Part shown: positions 32,518 to 45,100 of the stretch, piece after piece
How the letters are laid out: each line of letters starts with the position of its first letter
How positions within the stretch are numbered: position 1 is the stretch's first letter
From: Galdieria partita
Taxonomy: Eukaryota; Rhodophyta; Bangiophyceae; Galdieriales; Galdieriaceae
Reading direction: 5' to 3'
Length of the DNA stretch: 64,000 nucleotides
Assembly: GCA_025991245.1 (NCBI GenBank)
Contig: BQMJ01000005.1
Coordinates: forward strand, 62,001-126,000
Notes under the pieces: model-generated
What the model was told of the DNA's origin: nothing
The model's database searches: none
The model's input: the letters and a program-made list of their open reading frames with translations, nothing else
Position numbers and translations under genes: made by a program

Positions 32518-35500
32518 TTGAATAAAACTGGTTTAGATTCTAAGAAAAAAATCCCTAGTAAGACGAAGGAGGGTTTAAATATTAACCCCTTTCTATGTGA
32601 GCCACTGAAGGAGCTTTCTCAGTTGGAACAAGAAGCCAACTTGGAAGAGACAGGTACATGGACGGAACGTTGGTTGGTTGAGTTTTTTTCACGGTTATAT
32701 TATAGGTATCTTGAATTCGCAGGTTAACTGTCTTCAACTCTTTGGCAGTGAAGTTGATTGTTATCGCCGAAACTTATGTGTTGACTCCCTGAGAAAGCCC
32801 CAGTTTCGAACAAAGCAGCAGATAACCACCTCACAAGACGACCCGAGGGAAGCGCTTGGTTGTTTGGTGGAGTCTCAACAAAGTTTTACTTGGAAACCAA
32901 CTTCTGTTTCAAGCATAATCCTCGAACTTGTGCCTTGGAACGAGTTATCCCTCAAGGCTTTATTCAACTTTTATCACTTGGAGATCCGAGAGAAGGATAT
33001 CGCAATTTGTGTGGGGTTGTTATCATTGAGGAATGAACAATACTCTAGTTGGGAAACTTGGAAGGATGCTGGCGAAGTAGTCACGCCTCAGTTGCTGCTA
33101 TCTCTGTTTTCCAGACTAGTCTTGTCGCTTTCTCCGCAAGAAATTGGTGCAAACGAAAAAGACAGCAGTAGGAATCGCTCCCCCCTGGATATTTTTGTAG
33201 ATGTTGTCTTAGAGTGTCTTCCAAATCTTGATTGGCAGCAAGTAGCTCGATGTCTTGACTTCCCTTCGTTTTACGTGAAGGACACAAAAGTTTTGGAAAA
33301 TTTAGTTAATACATATCGAAAAGCAACAGGGGTACGTATGCGAGTCCTTTTTTAATGTAGAGACAATGGGAAGCAAGCTTCTTTTATGAAGCCTCACCAA
33401 GCTGAGCTTGAGAGGCCGTATGTCCTCAACTGGACTTAAGATGGGCTCGTTCCTTTTAGTAAACAATCTTACACTAATTCGTCTTCTTTAGGATGCGTAT
33501 TTTCCAGCTCGTATTCTCATGGAAAGATGGAATAACGTACGTGGACAATTGTCCTTTCTTGCAGCCAGTCTTTCTTGTACATATCCCAAAGTTAACTTTT
33601 GGGATTTAAGTCCCAAAGTTGCCCCCTTTGAAAATGTTGCCGTGAAAGTCGATGAAACATATGCAGCAACATGGTCATCAGTTCCTCTGATTGATACTTT
33701 ATTGGAACTGGCAGAAACAGAGCACTACATGGCAGTTCGTCTAATTTTTGATATTCCTCTTAAACATTGCCCCGAAATACTGCTTCTTGCATTGGCACAG
33801 TGTGAGCCTCGCTGGAGCAAGATGTACCGAGAACTCGTTCATATTCTGTTTGTGATGTTTTTCGATAATCACCCCAACTTTATGCCTGTTGCTAGAAGAT
33901 TATATTATGTTAATGCAGATTTACTGAAATATGGCGTAGTTGAAGCTTGGAAAAAGAGTCCTTCATGTCTTACCCGTATTTTAGATGTATGTCAAGACCT
34001 GAAAATTGTACCTGAAGTGTTGCAACATTCCAATTGTTCACAGTTTTCAATAGACTTGGCAGTGTTGGCGGCGCGAAGGGAATACTTGAATTTAGAAAAG
34101 TGGCTGACAGACCAAATGAAAGAGAATGGTCCAGAATTCTTTCGTGCTTGCATTGAGTATTTGACGAGGAAGATTCAGTCTTTTGAAGAGAAGCCTGGAG
34201 CTTCCGGAATGATTTTTAACCTTGAAGCCACAGCAGCTATGTTTAAGGTCCTGCACGCTTTTGTTCATTCCATGCCATCTGCACTAGTTGACTCGCTAAA
34301 TCTTTTGTTTGCAAATTACGTTCGAATGAACCCTAGAATGGATACTACGTCAAACAAGGTGATGAGTGATCTTTCTCAGTCAAAGTCAGTAGCTTCTACT
34401 GAGACAACTAGCCCAGCTTCTTCCGATGTATTTAGCTCAGATATCGAAGAGGAAACCAACTCATTCTTTAAGAAGATTTTCTCATCGAAACTAAGTGTGG
34501 ATGAAGGTATTGAGCTTTTGGAAAAATACAAAGCTTCAAACGATGTTCGCGAACAGCAACTTTTTGCTTGCACAATACACAACTTGTTTGATGAATACCG
34601 TTTCTTCCCCAACTATCCAGAAAAGGTCCTGAAGATAACAGGAGAGTTATTCGGTGCTTTAGTGGAACGCCAACTTGTTACCGCTTTAACTTTAGGAATT
34701 GCTTTGAGATATGTTCTAGAAGCTTTGAGAAGGCCGGGTAGAATGACTTTGTTTGGGTTGGCTGCTGTAAGACGTTTCCAAACTCGTCTTTCTGAGTGGC
34801 CACAGTATTGTGCCCACATTACTCATATTGCCCATTTGAAGGAAGAGGATCCCTCTTTATTTGAGTCGATAAAGAAGAATGCAGCGAAAGGAAATGAAGA
34901 AGAAAGCAGTTCGCGTTCTTTAGTATCGAGTCCATCTAGTGCTCCTCTGAAAACTGAAGATTCCAAAGAGCTTTATGAAACCAAGGCTTTCGCCTCATCT
35001 CCTAGTGCTACTTTCTCTAGTTCACCAGAGCAGATCATGTCTGAAATGACTAGAATATCTCTGAATGATAACGTTCGTTCGGAGAAGATTGAGTCATATA
35101 TTGGCTTGGGGACTCCTCTGAGTCTTGAAAATGTTCTCTCATCAAGTGGATATAATACGTCTGCTGTATCAACACCCGAAGAAGAAATTCAAGACAAAGT
35201 ACATTTTATATTTAATAACCTGTCGAATAGTAACTTGGAAGACAAGGCAGAAGAACTGTCTCAATGTTTAGAAGCTGACTATTTGGAATGGTTTTCGCAA
35301 TATTTGGTCATTAGGCGTGCTTGTGTTGAACAGAATTTCCAAGAGCTATATGTTGCCTTTTTGGAGAAGTTGCAAAGGTTCTGGAATAGAGTCTTTCAAT
35401 TGGTGTTATCGAAATCATATGAATACGTCAACGTTCTCTTATCTTATGAAAAGATTCGTTTTTCTACTTCAGACAGAACGTTGCTGAAGAATATGGGGAG

Positions 35501-38500
35501 TTGGATCGGTATTCTTACGCTGGCAAGAAACAAACCAATTCTTGCCAAGGACTTGGATCTGAAATATATTTTATTAGATGCTTATAGCAGAGGACGCTTA
35601 ATAGCTGCCATTCCATTTACCGCCAAGGTTTTAGATAGTTGTAAGAAGTCCAAAATATTTCGTCCGCCTAATCCTTGGCTCATGGCAATACTCAGTCTGT
35701 TAAAGGAGCTGTACAATCTACCTGATTTGAAGTTGAACCTTAAATTTGAGGTAGAAGTCTTATGCAAAAATATTTCTGTTGACCTAAGGGAAGTACATGC
35801 TTCCGAATTACTAAAAGATCGACCATCACCAAGCCGTGATGGTAATCCAGACTTTTCTATCAAACCGGCAACGTTTTCATCGCCTTTTCGAGATATTCCT
35901 TCGTCGCATAAAAGTATTGCTGCTGTAGATGAAACTTCGTCTTCTACTGTGGAGCATGACTCTACTGCAAAGCTGCAATCAAAGTCTCCAGTTGTATTTG
36001 GGAATATGAAATCAGATAAGAATGAATCTATCAAGTGGGAATCAGAAAGCTATAAGGAAAAGGGTATGACCCATCTTTCTGCACCTCAAGCACTTTATAT
36101 GGCAGCAACTGCACCTCCTGCAAATGCAGCAGCAGCTGCCGCTACTGCAGCGGCGGTTGCTGCGGCTGCGGAAGGTGTTACTGTTATACCGAACCTGGGA
36201 AGTTATATTATTGTGAATCCCTCGCTTTCACTTTTGAAGAGCATTCCAGAACTAAAACGTCTGCTTCCAGTTGCAGTAGATCGTGCGGTTCGTGAAATTA
36301 TTCAACCAGTAGTAGAAAGGAGCTGTCTCATTGCAAGCATCACTAGTAGAGAGTTAGTATTGAAAGACTTTGCCTTGGACAAATCGGGAGAGCATTTGAA
36401 GGAAGCAGCCTACAAGATGGGACAAAGTTTGGCAAGCTGTCTGGCTTTAGTAACCTCAAAGGAGCCTCTCCGAGTTTCGCTTTCCTCGCACCTGCGAAAT
36501 CTGCTAGTTCAAGCTGTTGGAGAACATGAACTGATTGAACAAACTGTTCAAGTATTTTGTAGTGACAACATTAATGTTGGCTGTTTTATAATTGAAAAGG
36601 CGGCATCTGAGCGGTTGTTGAGAGAAATCGATGATAATACTGTTATTCGTGAGGCTATTGCGTTTCGTAGTAAGAATCCTTCCGATGAGGAACTTGTAGG
36701 TTCCTTGCAAACAAATTTCATCCTGAATCTTCCATCGTTTTTGTATCCTCGTCCTGGTGAAATGAATTCAGAATTCTTCTCTGTTTATGAAGATTTTGCA
36801 AAGGTTACTGTTCCTTCTCAAGGGAATTTAGCAGATTCACCAATGTTAAGAGAACCCTCCGCACCTGGAGAAAATTTGACCAGCACGGTTGCTGGGAAAA
36901 TTTCGCTTAAAGATGGAGTGGAATATTTGCCAAAAGACAGTAGAATGAGGTCGGTATCGTCACAAGAAGCTGTGATGGCTGTTTACCGTTGCTGTGAGCA
37001 AGCAATAGAGTATGTGAGGAAAAGTGTATCGATTGGTTCTGATGATTTGTCACGCGATGAAGAAGTGATGAGTCTGCTTCGTAACATTTCATCGATTCTT
37101 GAGCAGGTGTCAGATGTTGAAGATGTTTGCTTTGTCACTAGTCAGCGTCTGTTCCAACAGCTGTTAGACAATTCCAATCATTCGGAAGTGGAAATAGAGA
37201 TGTATCAGAGTCTGTTAGAATTATTGAAGAGTTATTGTCCGAAACTTCGGTCCGAAGTGTTTCTGGCTTGGCTTTCGCAAGTGACAGATTTCAAGTCTTA
37301 TACTCTATTAGTCATTCAAAAGTTATTGCAACGTCGTAGTTTAATTAAGCCTGTTGATTACGACAAGGTACTCTCACGAAAGATGGAACTTGAGCAATCT
37401 GTTGCAGTTGTAGAATTTGCAGCTAACTTACTCTATCGTCTGATCTGTTTGGAACGAGTATCACTTGCAGGTGAATGGCCAGCGTCTCTGGAAATTTTGA
37501 AGCGAATAGTGGATGCCGAAAGTAGACGTATCACATTTTCAGAAACCGTTTGGAAGTTGTTAGAATATCTTTTGAATCTTGAAACTGGACCACAGTCTAG
37601 TGAAGCCAAGTCTTCTTTCTCTTCTAGTCCTTCACACTCATCTTCACATGCATCATTTCCTGCACCTTTACCTCTTGAGAAGGAGAACATATCTAGGACT
37701 TTGAGCGATTGGATGACTCTCTGTTTAAGTGAGGAATCAATATCCCAAGTTAAGTTGTTGGATGTCTTAAAAAATATTTGCTGTGGGTTCCGTTTAGACT
37801 CGGATGAGTCTTGCAGAGATTTATTCTTCCAAATTGCAACCGAACTATCGTGTGACTCTTGTCGCCGCAATCTACTGCATCGAGACGCGGCTTTAGCTGA
37901 TCCTGGTAATCCTAATTCTGCTGTTGTTATTACCAAACTTTCTGGTGGTGCCCCTTATCAAGTTACGGACACATATGTCATGTTAGTAATGAATATGGCA
38001 AGAAATGCTCAATACATTCTTTCCTCAAAGTCACAAACCATTCAGCATTTTCGAATATCTCTCTTGAACGGCTTTTTAAAGTCTATAGTCCGCTCGGTTT
38101 TGACGGTCTGCCAACAAACTTTGAAGACTTTGATAAATAGTGGTAATGATGTGTACGCTCGGCTGGGTGATCCTCGACCGTTTTATCGACTTTTATCTGA
38201 CCTCATTTATGAGTTGGATGCAGAAAGCAAAGATGCTAATGATGGTTTGCGAGGAGGGAATGAAGGAGAGCTAACCAATGTTGACCTTTCAGACTTTCAA
38301 GTGCTATCACTTCTGACTAGTGCTCTGCACACAATTCAGCCACAAAGAGCACCATGTTTTGCTTTTTGTTGGTTAGAACTGGTTTCTTGTCGCCTTTTTA
38401 TGTCCAGACTCTTATTTTTACATTCAAATAAGGGTTGGCCTTTGTTTCATCGATTGTTGATCGATGCTTTGTTATTTTTGGAACCTTATTTGAAGGAGGC

Positions 38501-39356
38501 TTTTCTACCCAAAAGCATCAAAACATTTTTCAAGGGGTTCCTAAGACTATTACTTACTTTACTTCACGATGTGCCAGAGTTTTTATGTGAATACTGTTTT
38601 ACTTTATGTGATTCTATTCCTCCAAATTGTACTCAGCTGCGTAATCTCATTTTGTCAGCTTTTCCAAGAGATATGAGGTTACCTGATCCATTTCTACCGG
38701 ATTTGAAAGTGGATACTTTACCTGAAATGAGTATTTCACCTCGTGTTGTTACCAAATTGAGTTCATTGTCGTATAAGAATATTCGTCAATTGTTGGATCA
38801 TATTTTAAGTAGTCGAGCAAAGGCTGCTGATTTGATAGAACTGCGTAATCGTCTTTTGCTGTCCCGAGATGAATCACAGCATTTTGATGGCATTTACAAT
38901 ATTTCAGCAATCAATGCGCTGGTTTTATATGTTTGTCGGCATGCGATTTCGCAGTCACAGCAAGTTCCGAGAATTATCAACATGTCACCTCATATGGATG
39001 TTTTGGAGTTTTTAGCGACAGAGTTGACCCCAGAAGGCCGATATTATGTTCTCAATGCCATTGCAAACCAGCTTCGATATCCCAACACACACACACATTA
39101 TTGTAGTTGTGTTCTGTTGTATTTGTTTGCTGATGCTAAGAGTGAAATACTGAAAGAACAAATAACGAGAGTTTTGGTGGAGCGTCTAATTGCCAATAGA
39201 CCGCATCCATGGGGTTTATTAGTTACTTTTATTGAACTAATCAAGAATCCAAGATATCGTTTTTGGTCGTGTAGTTTTGTTCGTTGTACTCCAGAAATTG
39301 AAAAATTGTTTGATAACGTAGCTAGGACTTGTATAGCCAACACATCCGGACATTGA
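32518..39356 (+). CDS. CNOT1: CCR4-NOT complex scaffold NOT1
   Basis: CNOT1 is the giant scaffold that assembles the cytoplasmic deadenylase. Exons from about 32518 to 32653, then 32706-33331 and 33492-39356, give roughly 2,200 aa. The first exon frame lacks an ATG. A tiny upstream exon ending at the ATG of 32445-32447, with an intron of 70 bp, is a possible solution, so the start is unresolved. Visible regions are the N-terminal HEAT part (LEIREKDIAICVGLL, GQLSFLAAS), a central MIF4G region and an Ala-rich run at about 36100-36174. The Ala run leads into the DUF3819/CAF40-binding domain (LLPVAVDRAVREII). The C-terminal NOT module is highly conserved: YNISAINALVLYV, LEFLATELTPEGRYYVLNAIANQLRYPN and PHPWGLLVTFIELIKNPRY. 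Exon 3 is 5.9 kb without an intron. Confidence 0.9.
33332..33491 (+). other. unusually long (160 bp) CNOT1 intron with hairpin potential
   Basis: GTACGT...TTTAG boundaries join YRKATG to DAYFPARI in phase 0, matching the family without a gap. The intron is about three times the local norm. It contains two adjacent inverted repeats, GAAGC/GCTTC and GCCTC...AAGCT-G-AGCTT...GAGGC, plus GTCC...GGAC, and an AAACAA downstream. A structured intronic RNA such as an H/ACA snoRNA is possible but not shown. Confidence 0.4.
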
Positions 39357-39529
39357 ATATAGATCATAGATGTTGTTGTTTCCATGAACTTTTGACAAGT
39401 AAAAGAGTTTGTTGGTAGATTTGAATAGTAAAGCACTTGGGAGCGACTTGTTGACTCTATTCATTATTCATAATTAAGGAATCGTCATTTGGATCAGTCA
39501 CGACGGCCCTCGTCTGCGTTCTTGAAAAC

Positions 39530-40122
39530 ATGAAACGAAAGTCAGAAAAGGAGCAGTTAGACGCAAGTTCAAAGAACAAAAAAGTAAAACTAGATTCGGA
39601 TGAGTTTGAGAAGAGACTGTCGTTTTTACAGCCTTTTGCCCAGCGTAAGTTTAAATACTTTATACCATTGTAGCCTTCTGAAATTGTTTTGTTTAGCTTT
39701 AGCAGGAAAGAAACTTACCAAAAGGCTATTCAAGTTGATGGACCGTGCTTCTGAAATGAAGCTGTTGAGAAGAGGGGTTAAAGAAGTTGTCAAGTCGTTG
39801 AGGAAAGGTGAAAAGGGGTATGATTGCTTTATGGAGTTGTGAAACAAACTTGGAAGACTGAACTGGTGGTTGCTTTAGGATATGTGTGCTAGCTGGAGAC
39901 GTGACTCCATTCGATGTTATTAGTCATATTCCAGTATTCTGTGAGGAAAATGAAGTTCTTTACTGTTATGTGATAGATAAAGCATCTTTGGGTTTGGCAA
40001 GCAAGACAAAGAGGCCGACTAGCGTTGTCTTCATTCCTGACAGAGTAAAGCAAACCACAGAAAAAGAGTATACAAAGTGCGAAAGAGATATGATCAGTTT
40101 GGTTCCCGTGAAGACAACGTGA
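39530..40122 (+). CDS. NHP2: NHP2, H/ACA ribonucleoprotein subunit (L7Ae family)
   Basis: NHP2 binds the kink-turn-like upper stem of H/ACA guide RNAs, supporting pseudouridylation of rRNA and snRNA, and in some eukaryotes telomerase RNA. Three exons (39530-39644, 39697-39817, 39879-40122) give 159 aa. The N-terminus is Lys-rich, which fits nucleolar targeting. The L7Ae fold starts at LAGKKLTKRLFKLMDRA and continues with the RNA-contact motif RRGVKEVVKSLRKGEKGICVLAGD. HIPVFCEENEVLYCYV and KRPTSVVFIPD follow. NHP2 is favoured over SNU13 and ribosomal L7Ae by its N-terminal extension and the LRRGVKEV/HIPVFCEEN combination. The introns (52 and 61 bp) fall inside conserved blocks and phase cleanly. 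Confidence 0.88.
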
Positions 40123-40241
40123 AACTGTTGGAAGCTGAATTTTCTTTTAAAGAAGTAACAGACAGATGTACAGTTGTCAGACCTTTTGAAATAGAAAAAC
40201 GTAACTCTTGAAGAAACGCGTACGGGTTGTATGTGTATTGA

Positions 40242-40795
40242 TTAGAAGTCTTCATCTAGCCGAAATTCTTGACTTGAAGGAAGCAAACTTAATAAAGGTT
40301 CTCCTTGTGAGGTCTGAGAGCTTGAAAACCCATCTAAAGATTCAAACACGGGATGAAATAAGTTATCTTCGTTGTTCGTCCCACCGCACGGTGAACACTC
40401 CTTTTCTTCTTGTTTAAGACGGCACTGAAGGATATCTTCTTTTAGTTGCTGTGCCAAACTTTGAAGACCTTTCTATTGTGGTTTATACTTTGTTCAAACA
40501 TCTTGAAGTGAAAATTCTCACCGAAATATTCAGCTTCTTCCAATATCTCACCTAGTAAACGAATATCTTCCCCTATGTGGATAGTACCACACCTCAAGTA
40601 GTTGAGAATATGGCGAAAGCGATCTCCGTCCCTATCCAAGAAAATGTAGCCGTTGTCATCTTTTTGCATAGAGTACTTTCCAGAGAACCAAGCAGAAAGC
40701 ATGGAATCGGAATATTTCGTGAGAGTATCAACTGTTGTTTCAAAATACTTTCCTCCTACGTTGAGTTTCACGACGGAACTTGGTACCCATGCCAT
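40242..40795 (-). CDS. BTB/POZ (T1-type, KCTD-like) domain protein
   Basis: Two exons (40795-40500 and 40458-40242, 41-bp intron) give 170 aa. The T1/BTB domain is complete: VVKLNVGGKYFETTVDTLTKY, the GYIFLDRDGDRFRHILNYLR block and LLGEILEEAEYFG. After the splice the final helix continues as LAQQLKEDILQC. KCTD proteins usually act as adaptors for cullin-3 ubiquitin ligases or form oligomers on other partners. The C-terminal 55 residues are acidic/Ser-rich with no recognised domain. The donor is GTTTGA rather than GTAAGT. It is chosen because it restores the conserved helix and the reading phase; the unspliced frame would stop 22 codons later. Confidence 0.75.
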
Positions 40796-41112
40796 TATGT
40801 CCTATTGTACATCGAAACATGTTGCAACTCTAACATTTCTAAGATTTGAATACAAATTAGAGTTGTACTTTTATCCACCGTGATAAGGAATGTCATACGA
40901 GTTGACTGCCACTGGAACCTTGAAGAATAAGGAAGATAAGACAATAAAGGAGTTTTTCACTATTTGCAGATGACAGTATTATCCATAATATATTAAATAT
41001 CTTTATAGCGTGAGGAACTCAATGGCTTCATGAAAAGTTACAAAAACTTAGTTGGCCAGAAATGAGAGTGTGAAAGAAACTAAGACTATGAACTAGAAAG
41101 ATACTACTCTTC
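40796..41112. other. intergenic region right of the BTB gene
   Basis: About 320 bp, AT-rich, holding the BTB-gene promoter and possibly the 3' end of the small minus-strand candidate gene to its right. No RNA gene or repeat was seen. Confidence 0.5.
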
Positions 41113-41384
41113 TTATTCCTCATAAACTTTGAAAGATATTGGGCAATCACTAAGCATACGTTGAAGCAAAGTTCTCCAAAGGGCCTTATTCAAAAGTGTC
41201 GAAGGCAACAAAAGTTCGTTAGTATTCAATTCCAGACGAAGAAACGAGTACTCATATCTTCGCCATTTCAATTGAACCAGGAACAGCTTCAACACCTTTC
41301 TTCATTGAAGGCATTGGCTGATAAAGTTGTTTCGTAAACTGTTGCTATTCCAGCAGAAAGCTGAACAAATACTTGACAAAACAT
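41113..41384 (-). CDS. candidate small gene, weak resemblance to RNase P/MRP Rpp14-type subunits
   Basis: Exons 41384-41296 and 41257-41113 joined over a 38-bp GTGTTG...GAAG intron give a 77-aa frame with an ATG start. The joined sequence runs ANAFNEERYEYSFLRLELN, then LLLPSTLLNKALWRTLLQRM and CPISFKVYEE. The pattern is a Tyr-rich strand, a long amphipathic helix and then a strand. It recalls the core of Rpp14/Pop5-family RNase P proteins, but similarity is by eye and the usual C-terminal part is missing. Another intron near the end could extend it. The minus-strand gene would share its promoter region with PSMG4, whose ATG is 125 bp away. It may be spurious. Confidence 0.3.
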
Positions 41385-41509
41385 CCATTGTTATGTATGA
41401 GAGACAAACAAATCTTGGATATCTTTCAAAGCACTTTTGTTCTTCTGTCTTTCTTGAAAGAACGAATGGACATCGACATGGTCATAACGCACTGTTGCAG
41501 TTGTCCAGA

Positions 41510-41944
41510 ATGAAGGCATTGACTCTCTCGACCGTCAGTAAACTTCAAAGACACCAGTTCCAAGAAACAATAAACGAGGACACTGTTTTTTTTGAAATAC
41601 TTGAACTCAGAAACTCGTTCTACGTTTGGTTGGGCACTGAAACAAGTCTTATGAAGAGCCTCACTGTCGCGTTCCCTGTTCCAAATACTCCTCAAGTAAT
41701 CAGCACAAAACTCTTTGGACCAGAGGATGTTTCTAAACAACTGGCGGAACGATTAGGTATTTTATTTACTTTGAAAGTATATTATTGATTATAATCAAAG
41801 TGAATAGCTTTGAAGTTCCAGTGTCCCTTTTTCATTAGTGTTGGCTTGGATTTGCAAACAACAGAGGCTTCCCACTTGATAGAAAAGAAGTTGTTTGAAC
41901 TTTTAGATGGAGTTAGGAATGATACAAGTGTTGGAAAAGATTGA
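41510..41944 (+). CDS. PSMG4: proteasome assembly chaperone 4
   Basis: PAC4 (Psmg4; yeast Poc4) pairs with PAC3 to guide alpha-ring assembly of the 20S proteasome in the cytosol. Exons 41510-41756 and 41808-41944 (51-bp intron) give 127 aa, the usual size. The domain reads FFEILELRNSFYVWLGTETS, then MKSLTVAFP and STKLFGPEDVSKQLAERLALKF across the splice. FFISVGLDLQTTEASHLIEKKL completes it. This parallels human PAC4 (LRLRDSFLLWVG, STALFG, VFVSYNL). In-frame codons extend upstream to 41327, but the ATG at 41510 gives the family length. The protein is poorly conserved in general, so recognition rests on the pattern across both exons. Confidence 0.75.
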
Positions 41945-42179
41945 AATTTCCACTTTCTTCGCTAGAGCAGTTGAGGAGTGTTTAGACAAAGAGTTTATTG
42001 GAAACTTCTGTTTGGCCATTGGCTTTAAAAGAGAATCCCATTTGTTTATTTTTTGAACTGTTGGCTTTGCAAAGTGAGTGAATGAGAATACGTGCCTTAG
42101 AAACCTGTCGAGCTTATTCTGAATAAAAGATCTTACATCTTTGCTATTTTGGGAATCGCACTTTGGCAAATATCACACA

Positions 42180-45100
42180 ATGTCGGAAGACAACACGAAT
42201 ATACGCAACCGTGTTTACCAAAGTGAAGAAGAGAGGAAAGCAGCTCAAAGGAGAATTTTAGCTGAGAAGTTTGGTTTGAAGATTGAAAATGACGAGGAAG
42301 ATACCGTCGCCATAACTCGCACAGAGACTATCGGAGGTCATGTTATAACAGGTGAACGTTCGATACAAACCGAAGGAACTGATGTTTTACAAGTCACTCC
42401 CAGTCGTCTTCCAACTTTTGATGAAGCATTCTCTGAGAGAAGCACTGATGTGTCTTTGAAGCAGCAAGACACTAGCACTACTCCTTCAACCAGTGAGTGG
42501 AGTCCCCTCAAGATGATGAATGTGGAATACGAAGATGCAGTCCTTAATGTGACACAGAAAGATCTTGCTCCAATTGGAAGACATATTCCCAAGCGTGAAG
42601 GAGTTTTTTTGTATGAAAATCTTCAAAGTACAGACGAAGACCTCAGTGAAACTGAAGGGGACCTTAGAGTGACACCCATTACAGTCTACAATTCAGTTAT
42701 CAGTGATTACAATGGTAGAAGAATAGCCGTTAATAGCCATCTTATTGTCTATGCAGTGAAGAACCATATTCGTGTACTATCCCGTTTTACAGCTTCGAAG
42801 GAACTGTTAAAGGGACATAAAGATGAAGTGATTGATTTGGAGTTTGCTAGTTTTGAGGAATCGTTTTCTACTTTGAATAGTGGTATTTTTGTCTTATTAT
42901 CCTCAGGGAAGGAAGGTTCTGTGTTTGTTTGGTTCCTTGAGGTAGATAACGAAGATTCTTTTCATTGCGTGGGTCACTTAACATATGATCACCCAGAAAG
43001 AGAAAGTGGAAATTTCTTTCGTCGTATTGCTTTCTATGGGGAAGAAAAATATTGTAAAATTGCAGTAGCAGATGCAAAGTCTCCAAAAGTCTTTGTTATT
43101 ATTACATCTAATATTACAAAGAGGTTACAAAATGAACCTGCAGCCTTTACAGCAGTACATGAAGAAGACGAACCCTTTATGTGTCTTGAAGAAACCATAT
43201 CAAGTTCAGAGATTAGTCATATGACTGATTTGATATTCAAAGACTCGGATCATTTAATATCAGCAGGCTCTGATGGTAACTTATATCTCTGGTGTCTATC
43301 ATCAAGAACATTATTGTTGAAGTTTGCACCTTTTACGATTCTCGAACCCATATCTTGTATTTCCTTAATACGGAGCTCAATGGGTTATGATATGATTGGC
43401 GTCATTGGTTCCTATGGCCGTAGTATTGAGTTGTTTGAGATTCGAAACCCCAACAATGAATGTAATGACTGGAGTTTTGTTCTTTCACAAAAAATTATTC
43501 TGGAAACTATGATGGAGAACGATGTTCCAGTATCATGTTGTATGGATGACCAAAATGAATTTTTATTGATGACAAACAGCGCATTGAAAGAAATCATAGC
43601 TGTACATTTTACGCGTGAAGAGAAAATTTATGCAGATTTTATTTCTCGTTTTCAGGTTCGCTACCCAATCTTATCTTTTTGTGTAACAAGATGTGGTCGT
43701 AAGATAAGATATGTCAATGAAGATGATAGTTGGGAAGGTTCTGAGATAAATTTGATTGAGGAAATTGGAATTTGGTGTGTACAGCCAAAGTCGATCCAGT
43801 ATTTGCATCTTTATGCAGATAAATGTAGACCTGCATTCAATTCTTTGGAGACTGAGCTAGTCGATCAATCAACCTTATCAGCACCTGATGGAACTGAGGA
43901 AGGTGTTGTATCCCATGAAGAACACTCGGACCGAGTCGAATACTCCAAAGAGACTAGCCAGTCCACTTGGAAGGCTTTAGTTGCATCGGATGTTGGCAAG
44001 GAAACGAATAACGAAATGGATGAAGGAACGAATATCACATTGGGTCGTCAAAATATATTCAAGTCAAAGTCTGACAATACGGAGGCTGCAGTTCATTCAA
44101 GAAAGAAATCGACTGGTTCAATTACACGTATACTGACCAAACAAGATGCTTCCACTTCACAATTGGGAAACTCCAAACAATTTCATCCTGTAACTATTTT
44201 GAAGAAGCCTAGCACAGACTCTCAAACTAAAAGGGAGACTAGCGATTCAAACTTTGATATGCAAGAAGGTGTCATAGAAACCAGTAACATGAACCAAAAA
44301 GCATCGTCCGAGCCTAGTTCCAAAGAAAGCAATGCATTTGCAGAGGATTTTCTCCAATTTAAGCAGCAAATCTTGGAACAAGTGGAGGTTTCGTCTCGAA
44401 GAAGTTTCGAAAGGATTGCACAACAGTTAGAGAATGAGAGAGTACAAAGAGAAAAGCTGGAAAGGGAAAAGTTAGAAAAGCTACTTGAAGCAGTTTCGGA
44501 TACTGTCAATCATCGTTTAGAACAGTTTGTGAACAGCTCCATAGAGAAGGAAATAGAACAGACTGTGGTTCCGAGGCTGAATAATACCGTGATGGAAACT
44601 TTTCAAAAGTGGACTAGGAGTAGCCAATTTGAGCAACTTCTTAATCAACTGCTTGAGTCACAATTTGGAAATACACTCGATTCGGTGGTTAGAAAATCTT
44701 GTGAGGAATTGTTTGAGTCTCGCTTGGTTCCAGCCTTTGAAGCAGCTTGTCGGGAAATGCTGAATCAAGTGGATACCGCTGTTGTCAAAGGATTTCAACG
44801 TCAAATTGAGTTTCTTTTGAAGAGAGATTTTTTTGACCCTTTGAATAGCATGCAGGAGAAGATTTCTTCCATTTTAGACAACTTAAAGGTGGAAAGTGGA
44901 GGAATTTCTTCAGAGAACGTACGAGATGATACACAGACGACTCTTGTATCGAAGGAAGTATTGCAAACTCAAATGTCGGAGTTACTGGGACAAGAGAATT
45001 ATGAAGGAGCATTCCTGTTAGCTCTTGGTGCAAGCAATTTAGACGTTGTGGAATGGCTTTGTGAAAAGTTAGACTGCCATACCCTGTTTCAAGCAGACGA

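Noticed and set aside
36100-36174. GC-rich GCA/GCG/GCT run that could look like a microsatellite or foreign insert
   Set aside because: It encodes an in-frame Ala-rich linker just before the conserved CAF40-binding region of CNOT1 and uses mixed Ala codons.
33519-39356. Several open frames antisense to CNOT1
   Set aside because: They fall entirely inside the strongly conserved 5.9-kb CNOT1 exon and have no splice or start support of their own.
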